Assembly: GCF_020520425.1 (NCBI RefSeq)
Contig: NC_079492.1
Span: forward strand, 139,876,361-139,940,360
Source of the DNA: Spinacia oleracea
Lineage: Eukaryota > Streptophyta > Magnoliopsida > Caryophyllales > Amaranthaceae
Direction: 5' to 3'
DNA: 64,000 nt
The notes under the pieces are model-generated. The model was not told the origin of the DNA, searched no databases, and saw only the letters and a list, made by a program, of their open reading frames with translations. This document shows positions 57,101 to 64,000 of this stretch, piece after piece. Each line of letters starts with the position of its first letter. Within the stretch, counting starts at the first letter, position 1. The position numbers were made by a program, and so were the translations under genes.

Positions 57101-58322
57101 AAGAATTTGTTTTACTGGAAGGGGTTGACCAAAGATGTGAGGCAATTTGTCAAATCTTGTAAGGTTTGTCAAGCAGCAAAGTATGACACTGCTGCATATC
57201 CAGTATTGCTTCAACCCTTACCTATTCCAGAAGCTGTTTGGGTTGATATCTCTACGGACTTTATAACTGGATTGCCTAAATCAGGGGGGAAAGAAGTTAT
57301 ATTTGTGGTGGTGGACAGATTAAGCAAGTATAGTCACTTCATTTCTCTTTCTCATCCTTTCACTGCAGTTCAAGTAGCTCAAGCATACCTGGATCACGTG
57401 TTTAAGTTGCATGGCTGGCCTAGAACTATTGTGAGTGATAGAGATGCTATCTTCCTCGGCCAATTTTGGCAAGGCTTGTTTAGCTTACATGGTACTGCTT
57501 TCCTGCTGTCTTCTTCCTATCATCCAGAGACAAATGGCCAAACTGAAGTGATTAATAGATGCTTGGAGACCTATTTAAGGTGTATGTGTGCTGATAACGC
57601 CAAAGACTGGAATGCATGGCTTCCCTTGGCGGAATGGTGGTATAATACCCACTTCCACTCAGCAACTCAGCTTACACCTTATGAAGTTGTCTATGGACAA
57701 CCACCTCCTTTACATCTACCCTATCTTTCTGGGAATTCTACAAATTAGGAAGTGGACAGGAGTATGGAGAGAAGGGAATCTATGGTTTCATTACTCAAAT
57801 ATCACCTGTTAAGAGCTCAAGACAGGATGAAGAAACAAGCTGATCAACTGACAGGATGTTTGCAGTAGAGGATAGGGTTTGGCTTAAGCTCCAACCTTAT
57901 AGACAGTCTACAGTCCAGCGTAGGAGTAATCAAAAGTTGTCTCACAAGCTTTATGGCCCATTCCAAATCACTGATGTTATAGGAAAGGTGGCCGACAAAC
58001 TCCAGTTGCCTAGTGATGCTAAATACATAATGTTTTTCATGTTTCCCAACTGAAGGCATTCTATGGTACCTTGCCTATTGCAACTCATATTCCCAACTGG
58101 TTCCAAGGCAAAGATCTTCATTCTAAGAGTCAACCTTTGGCTGTTTTAGACAGTAGGGTACTCAGTAAACAAGGACAAGATCAGCTGCAGTATTTGGTCA
58201 AATGGCTAACCAGTCCTATACATGAAACTATATGGGAAATAGCTTCTGAATTTGTGCTTCAGTTCCCTGATTTTCAGTTGCCTTAAACTTGGGACAAGTT
58301 AGTTTTTTTTAAGGGGGAAGAA

Positions 58323-58698
58323 TGTTAAGGCACAAATATTAAACTGATAAGTCAACAATCAGAAACGTTGACTTGAGATACTTAGTTAGTTGGAAGTTGT
58401 TAGAGTTTGTTATAACTACTAGCTGATGTGGCAGATACAATTACATTGTATGATTCTGGTATTGAGTTGTATAAATACTGCCTAAGCTGATTGTGATCAG
58501 TTTATCAAAAACATAAATAAAATTCCTAATTCTATCTATCTTTCTCTCTCCTGATTCTTTATTTACTCTCCCATTCTTTTCTTCTGTCCTCTATTCTTCT
58601 ACTTCTTCTTTTTACTTCTTCTTCTTCATTAGACTTGATCAACAAGAAATTGATCAATATTAGTTGATCAGAACAGTCACACCAAGGTGACTGTAACA
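58323..58698 (+). repeat. 3' LTR
   Basis: 376 bp, TGTTAAGGCACAAAT to GGTGACTGTAACA. It preserves the empty site of the MITE found in the 5' LTR. Confidence 0.95.
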
Positions 58699-58703
58699 GT
58701 TAC

Positions 58704-59121
58704 AAGTATTCACTTATGGGTTGAATAGACGTGTCGACAAAATATTTGTGTTTTTTATAGTTTGTCACAAAATAATTAGGTCCACTAAAGAAGGAGAGTG
58801 ATACGCTGAGGATGGAACGGCACATATTAGTGTAGATCTAAAATAACAAGTAAATAAACACATATAATTATTCTTATATAGATAGATTGTATGTTTGGTG
58901 ACAAACATAAACATGACGTACACGTACATACACCATAAGTGAATAGAAAGCAAGATGCATAGTCGTGGCATCCGTTTTATTTGTTAAACATAGTATATAG
59001 TACTTAAATAGGAAGGTAATTCCCCTCAAAAAAAAAAAAAAAAGGAAGGTAATTACTCGTAGCGCAAACGCATAGTAGTAGTACGTAGTAGTGAAGCTAG
59101 CCGGATATGATCCCATGCGTA
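58704..59121. other. Intergenic DNA and 3' region of the next gene
   Basis: No supported ORF. The end nearest 59121 should hold the 3' UTR of the minus-strand gene that follows. Confidence 0.4.
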
Positions 59122-60095
59122 TTACCAGAGAGTTGATATAAGTTGGTCGCCAGCAACCCTAGCAACGATCCTGCCTCCAAAAATGGGGTCAACATACTCC
59201 ATCTTGCTTTCAGACTTACTCAACTTATCAGCAACTACGTTCCAGTCAACTGGACCAGTAGGTCCACATTCACAATAAGCCTATAACACAATTCATTGAA
59301 CAAGCTAGCTAGGTTAATTCGATCAAGAACTTCTATTCTCTGTCATATAGATAAATATACAATTAATAGTTCATGCAATTAATTACGAGAATAAAGTAGC
59401 TTAGGCCTTGCTCTGTTCGACTTATTTTGACTTATTTCAGACAAAATAAATCCAGATAAGTTCAAATAATTTCAAATAATATAAGTTGAGCAAAAATAAG
59501 TTTTTTTCAGACATTTTCACACACAAATAAGTTTATTTCAAACAAAATAAGTTCAGATAAGTTAAGTTAAGTTCAGATAAATTCAGATAAGTTCAGTTAA
59601 GTTAAGATAAGTTCAGATAATATAAGTTAAGTCAAAATAAGTCATCTACCGTATTAGTTAAATGTGAATTACACTACAAGAAAACGGAAGATGATATATA
59701 GATTGGATATATATTTAATTTACCTTGCCGGCAACGTAATCAAAAGCGGCAACCCACTTACGATCAGTGGACTCTTTACCAGTAGCATAAGAATAGCCCC
59801 ACTTAACACCTTCAGGAAGAGTGCCTCTCTGGCCAAAAAGGTATGTGGTATTGTTTTTCAAATCAGGGAAGCTGTGGATCGAACGACCAGCCCAAAATTT
59901 CACATCAAGCTTCGTTAGCACTGTCTTGGTAAAGTTTGTGAGAGGGGATGTCACTTCAATAGATCCACTACGAATTCCATCCACGTTGGCCGCCGCCTGA
60001 ACTTTAGCCTCCAACTCTTTTATCATCTTCTCATAATCAGCTTCTGGATTCTCCAAAACCAACATCTTTGGTTCGCTCACTTCGATCTCTGCCAT
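59122..60095 (-). CDS. Two-exon gene of unrecognised family, 176 residues
   Basis: Exon 1 is 60095-59724 and exon 2 is 59280-59122; GT-AG joining keeps the frame. The N-terminus is acidic and helical (ENPEADYEKMIKELEAKVQ, about residues 16-34) without a signal peptide. The rest looks like a compact beta-rich domain: KFWAGRSIHSFPDL, TTYLFGQRGTLPEGVKWGYSY, KWVAAFDYVAGKAYCECGP, GPVDWNVVADKL and DPIFGGRIVARVAG. The pattern of Trp, Gly and Pro vaguely recalls jasmonate-induced 23-kDa and related plant lectin-like or stress proteins, but I would not assert membership. The minus strand has a TATAAATA box at 60336-60329, about 235 bp upstream of the ATG. The ATG context (GCAAAAGATGGC) is good. No paralogue is present in the window. 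Confidence 0.8.
59402..59647. mobile_element. AAAATAAGTTCAGATAA-rich MITE-like repeat in the intron
   Basis: GACTTATTTTGACTTAT near the left and ATAAGTTAAGTCAAAATAAGTC at the right pair inversely. The middle is a run of AAGTTCAGATAAGTT units. It lies wholly within the single intron of the 59-60 kb gene. Relatives occur at 45.06-45.18 and about 35.99-36.12 kb. Confidence 0.6.
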
Positions 60096-60328
60096 CTTTT
60101 GCTTACAGTACCTTCAATTCAAAAACACAGAAGCAAGTATAAGCATTTCTTAAGAACACGCACGAACTTTAACAAAATTCAAATCAAGATTGGCAATGAA
60201 ACTATGAATCATAAAAACTAATGATTTAAAGATCTAACTTTGACTAATGCGTTCTAACTTTGACGATTTGAGGAAATGCTAGCTGCGCGCTTCTTGTTGC
60301 ATTGCATGGAGAAGCTTATCAATTTCAC

Positions 60329-60336
60329 TATTTATA
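60329..60336 (-). promoter_or_regulatory. TATA box of the 59-60 kb gene
   Basis: TATAAATA on the minus strand, about 235 bp upstream of the start codon, preceded by a GC-rich CACGTCCCGCC. Confidence 0.6.
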
Positions 60337-61181
60337 GGCGGGACGTGCGACTTTTGATGCTCACGATTTCTCTTTTGTTTGCATTAAAAAATTTAAAATA
60401 AAACGAGAATCTTTTTTTTTTTTTTTTTTTGAAGGACGAGAATCTTTATTCTAATATACTTTTCAAAATAGAAAGAATCTTATCCTCACACTTTCAATTA
60501 CAAGTTACAACTTTTTGAAAGGGGCCGGGATATATTCTTTCAAGTAGGCAAAGACATTGCTTAGTATAAAACATACAAGTAGCATGTAGTTCTGTTAAAA
60601 GGTCAGAAAAATAAGTTAGGAATCCCTCTTACAAGGAAAATGTCGTAGTATATATACGAGAAAACAATTTTGTGCTCATATACCAATTGAGGTTGGTATG
60701 AGTGGTTAAGATACATTATATATCCGTTTCAATTTCATTGCCATATTTTATATATGGTTTATATGGTCTCACTAATATTTTATTACCTCTCTTATCTCAT
60801 TACCAAAAGTTAGGGTCTCATTTTTTCTCTTATTCAATTAAAAAAATCATCTACTCAACTCTCATCACACCACTTTTCTAATAATAATAATAATAATAAT
60901 AAATAAGCATTTACGAAGTACTTATTACATATTATTGCATAAAACTCCATGAAAATTCTGTTGCCGGCGATTAAATTAGAAATTAAGGAGGAAGTAAAAT
61001 GTAAAGAATTTATTATCTCACTTTATAGAGTATTCTTATTTCTTTTGATTTTTCCTTATTCTATTCAATTTGTAAAACGTGTTAACTGTGCATGGATTCT
61101 TCTTCATTTATTCTTATAAAAAAATCGGAATAATCTAAAATAGATAAGACTATGCAAATAATCTATTCATTTATTCTTAAA
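60337..61181. other. Intergenic DNA
   Basis: Upstream part of the 59-60 kb gene, then AT-rich DNA with a (AAT)n tract (about 60881-60901) and a T run at 60413-60430. A fragment at 60730-60875 with GTCTCACTAATATTTT resembles MITE interiors. No gene. Confidence 0.35.
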
Positions 61182-61809
61182 CTAGATTTTAGCCCGTGCG
61201 ATGCACGAATTCTAATTAATTGTTAAGTTAAAATAAAACTTTTATATATACCTAATGCTATATTTATATATTAGAATAGATTATTTTTTATTTTGGATTT
61301 TCATTTTAGGTTTATTTTTTTAATTATTAGAGTGTTTGATTTTGGATGAAATTGTATATGCGGAATATTAATAATTAATTAATAAAAATATCTACATGGC
61401 GCCTAATTATTTATCTACGTGGCACTCGACTTTTTTAATTCAAAAATAATTTCAAAATATTATTTTTCATTGGCCGAAAGCATTAGATTCCTACGTGGCG
61501 CTCTAATATTGGATTAGTGTTTGATTTTAGATTGATTTTTGTTTTAGATTAGTGTTTGATTTTGGAAAACTTTTATTTTAGATTAGTGTTTGATTTTCGA
61601 TGAATTTTATTTTAGATTTATTTTTTAATCATTAGAATGTTTGATTTTGGATGGAGTTGTATATATTAGTAATTAATTAATTAAAATATCTATGTGGCAC
61701 CTAATTAATAATCTACGTGGCACTTGATTTTTTTAATTCAAAAATAAATTAGAAATCTTATTTTTCATTGGCCGAAACCAATAGTAATCCTATATATATA
61801 CATATAAGA
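61182..61809 (-). mobile_element. Small non-autonomous Helitron
   Basis: On the minus strand it starts with TC (61809, preceded by A) and ends with CTAG (61185-61182, followed by T). The hairpin CGTGC-ATC-GCACG (61207-61195) lies about 9 bases before the CTAG end. A-T insertion, TC start, and hairpin plus CTRR end are the Helitron hallmarks. 628 bp, no Rep/helicase. It contains five (A)CGTGGC-like motifs and shares its body with the repeat at 33.76-34.5 kb. Confidence 0.8.
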
Positions 61810-62383
61810 TTATATCCCATAATACTCGATTACTCGCCTCATTTATTCTTTTAGTGGTAGTTGATGATAGAGTTTTTTTATCGTACACCAAGATAATTTT
61901 TACCTATTTTTTTGTAACTTTAACCTATTTTTTTTATTAACTTTTATATTGACCAAAAAAGGTGATAGATAAACATTTTAAAGGGTTAAATGATTAATTT
62001 TTATACATTATTAGTGATTTTGAAGAAATAAGTTTTACAAAAATGAAAAAAATATATTACTAAAAAATAGACAACTTTTACATATATAAGCTTAATTTGT
62101 AAATAAGAATTTGTGAAGCCTATTACTCCGTATTACGGAGTATAGGATAATCTATGTTGTAATGTATTTGTGTTTGGTCCTATCTTCTACGTAGTATGTA
62201 GTACAGGAAAAAAACAACTTGTAGCTGAATTGATTTCTCGATACGAGAGTAACAAAACAAGTCAAATTTTATTTTGCATAATTCATAATTTGAATTCTCT
62301 TGATTAATAACAAACTACATTAATAGACAAATGAATCTAACAACAATGTCTCCATTTATAATTAAGCATGTGTTGGGCGCACC
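61810..62383. other. Downstream region of the F-box gene
   Basis: No gene. The part from about 62110 is duplicated downstream of the deleted copy at 42.84-43.43 kb, which shows that the duplication included flanking DNA. A TACTCCGTATTACGGAGTA palindrome sits at about 62124-62142. Confidence 0.55.
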
Positions 62384-63289
62384 TTAGATGTTCCCACGTC
62401 GTTCCACCCATATAGGTGGAGTGGTGAAACAAAACTGTGACGGACCTTCATAAAATCGTTCAATGAGTTTTCCTTCATCTAAGCTGTAAATTCCCATATC
62501 GATTCCTCCTCCCATAAGAACAGCATCTTCTTGAAAATACTCAGTATTATCATCGATAAAATAAATACAATTAGGTTTACAACCACGTTTACCCGACGAT
62601 GCTTCAACTGAAAAAGTAGAGTTTAGACCTATAAAAATAGCTTGATTGCCGACACCCTCAACTGATTTGAGTTTGCCATTGTCAACATTCAACTCAAAAA
62701 CCTCAAAACATATAGTCCAACACACCTCATTTGTGTTCTCCGGATTTCTCTCATGATTATCAAGTAACAAATGATGCCTATGTACCACCAATAATTTGCT
62801 TTCCACTTGGACTAGGTAAAACATGCCATTAGTTTGTTTGAATAGAACACCTTGATCTATTAAGTCTACAACGATTCGCGGTTGGCGGTTTGAGATCTGA
62901 CTTCCAAAAGCCATGACCTTTCCAAAATGATCAATGGCATAAAATTCTCCATAAAAAAAACAGGTATCCAACATCCAATTAATGTCAAAATCAACCACGG
63001 GTTTAGTCCACTTTTGTTCCCCGGGTCTCCAAAAGGCCAATTGTTGGTTCCCGTCGAACATCATTGCCACCGTAAAATCGTCATCACAAGAGGACGGTAT
63101 TCCCGATAGAATAAATTTGGAAAAGTGCCCTAAGTAACTGTCATCATACCAATCGCCGTACCATAGCATATTGAGTGGAACACTTGGTAGCTTGATTAAT
63201 TTGCCGGAGGCGGGATCGAAAAGGGTGATATTACGGTTTTTCATACTCAAAGAAATAAGCCAACCTTTCGAAGAGAAATACCTCACATG

Positions 63290-63324
<35 letters not shown>

Positions 63325-63577
63325 GTTGGGGCAAATTGATTTTTTGAAACATGTGTTTTGAGAGGCTGTAAAATCTGCGGTGTGGACTGTTAGGAGGGTC
63401 AACTAGCATCAACCAAGGAAGTTGGGTGTTTTTTGAAGGACACAAGTTGACATCCTTTGTTGCAGATCTCCAATCAGAACAAACTTTTCCAATTTCTTCA
63501 AAATCTTCCACATTTTCTATGTGCTGAGTTGCAACTTTTCTCACGAGTTCTTGAGGGAGTTCACTCCAATTTGCCAT
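62384..63577 (-). CDS. F-box protein with DUF295 (KIB-type) domain
   Basis: One uninterrupted 397-codon exon. An N-terminal F-box-like segment (WSELPQELVRKVA...CSDWRSA, about residues 4-39) is followed by the DUF295/KIB beta-propeller-like region, with FYSLSKHMFQKINLP, SSKGWLISL, LFDPASGKLIKLPSVP, the Trp-rich AFWRPGEQKW, VVDLIDQGVLF and the C-terminal CIYFIDDN block. Such proteins are substrate-binding parts of SCF-type ubiquitin ligases; close partners cannot be named from sequence. An 11-residue poly-Asp (86-96) is encoded by a GATGAC repeat (about 63289-63325) and probably varies in length. A partly deleted relative lies at 43433-44171. Being intronless and duplicated is usual for this fast-evolving plant family. 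Confidence 0.9.
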
Positions 63578-64000
63578 TGCATAAAATTTAGGTTAACCTA
63601 AATTGGCCTTCAAGAAGGAATAAATATTAGGGAAATTTTATTTTTATATTCAAAGAAATTGTTAATCTTCTCAATGACTGATTGCGCATATTTTTTCGAA
63701 ATATATTCAGTTGAAACATTGATAAACAAAGATATATATAGTAAAAGGCATTACCTAATACTACACGGCAAACAAGTGAACAACGCTATTAGGCTAACAC
63801 TACCCACTAGGCATAGGATCGTAACTTAACATCATAAACTAACGTAGATACCACTAATACTAGTAATTTTACTTCATCTAAGACTCTTGACTTGAATATT
63901 GCAAGCTCCATTCTTTATTTCATCAAATCTTTTGAAACAAGTTTTCTCAAACAATAAATGTGAGTGTCAAAAGATGAGAGAGTTAATCACTTAATAAAAT
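63578..64000. other. Upstream region of the F-box gene
   Basis: AT-rich DNA that should include its promoter. No further gene is visible to the right edge. Confidence 0.4.

Larger units (their letters stand above)
50586..58698 (+). mobile_element. Ty3/gypsy chromovirus fossil, 8.1 kb, with two nested insertions
   Basis: LTRs at 50586-51244 and 58323-58698, both TGTTAAGG...CTGTAACA, are flanked by the 5-bp target duplication GTTAC (50581-50585 and 58699-58703). A tRNA-Met-type primer site (TGGTATCAGAGCC, 51246-51258) and a purine tract (AAGGGGGAAGAA, about 58311-58322) lie where expected. In order: gag-like (from about 51.35 kb, resuming after the insertion to 54.7 kb, zinc knuckle near 54.8 kb), protease (about 55.0 kb), reverse transcriptase (about 55.6-56.2 kb, with FFDDILVY), RNase H (about 56.4-56.8 kb), integrase (about 57.0-57.7 kb) and a chromodomain-like end (about 58.1-58.3 kb, QYLVKWL). 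Domain order integrase-last makes it Ty3/gypsy; the style suggests the Reina side of chromoviruses. It is broken: several interruptions of the coding region besides a CACTA insertion in gag. Excluding the MITE, the LTRs differ at about 2% of sites by eye, so the insertion is roughly 1 My old. Confidence 0.95.

Overview
This is plant nuclear DNA: AT-rich, with spliced GT-AG genes, LTR retrotransposons, hAT, CACTA and Stowaway-type elements, L1-type LINE pieces and a Helitron. The many CGGAGTA/TACTCCG MITE ends and the transposon families suggest a Caryophyllales genome (Amaranthaceae, spinach/beet kind). That assignment is inference, not proof.

Layout. 1-3.2 kb: intergenic, with a 61-bp tandem repeat, an inverted-repeat element and a long (TA)n tract. 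3.27-4.39 kb (-): a five-exon two-LIM-domain actin-binding protein gene. 4.4-10.7 kb: repeats, with a copia-like solo LTR candidate that carries a CACTA end, and an RNase H remnant of a LINE. 10.73-28.34 kb (+): a nine-exon DEAD-box helicase of the DHH1/DDX6 type (RH6/RH8/RH12 group). Its coding sequence is only 1.5 kb; the introns hold two LINE fragments, a non-autonomous LTR element, MITEs and tandem duplications. 31.2-32.8 kb (-): a five-exon remorin gene. 33-42 kb: a dense field of MITEs, including a hAT-type family with an 8-bp target duplication, a palindrome-ended element with a minisatellite core, and a Helitron-related repeat. 42.3 kb (+): a small serine-rich ORF. 43.4-44.2 kb (-): an internally deleted copy of an F-box/DUF295 gene whose intact relative lies at 62.4-63.6 kb. 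44.2-50.6 kb: MITEs and a 1.5-kb gypsy-like solo LTR with perfect 5-bp target duplications. 50.6-58.7 kb (+): a decayed Ty3/gypsy chromovirus fossil that has taken a CACTA element into gag and a Stowaway MITE into its 5' LTR. 59.1-60.1 kb (-): a two-exon gene of unrecognised family. 61.2-61.8 kb (-): a small Helitron. 62.4-63.6 kb (-): an intact intronless F-box/DUF295 gene.

The host genes do not form a pathway. They are ordinary housekeeping or regulatory genes: mRNA decay and translational repression (helicase), actin bundling (LIM), plasma-membrane nanodomains (remorin) and protein turnover (F-box). I saw no new molecular system. The most informative structures are the datable nested insertions, the twin 284-bp MITEs, the palindrome-ended minisatellite element, the Helitron family carrying ACGTGGC motifs, and the F-box duplication with a deleted copy. 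No tRNA, rRNA or CRISPR array was seen.
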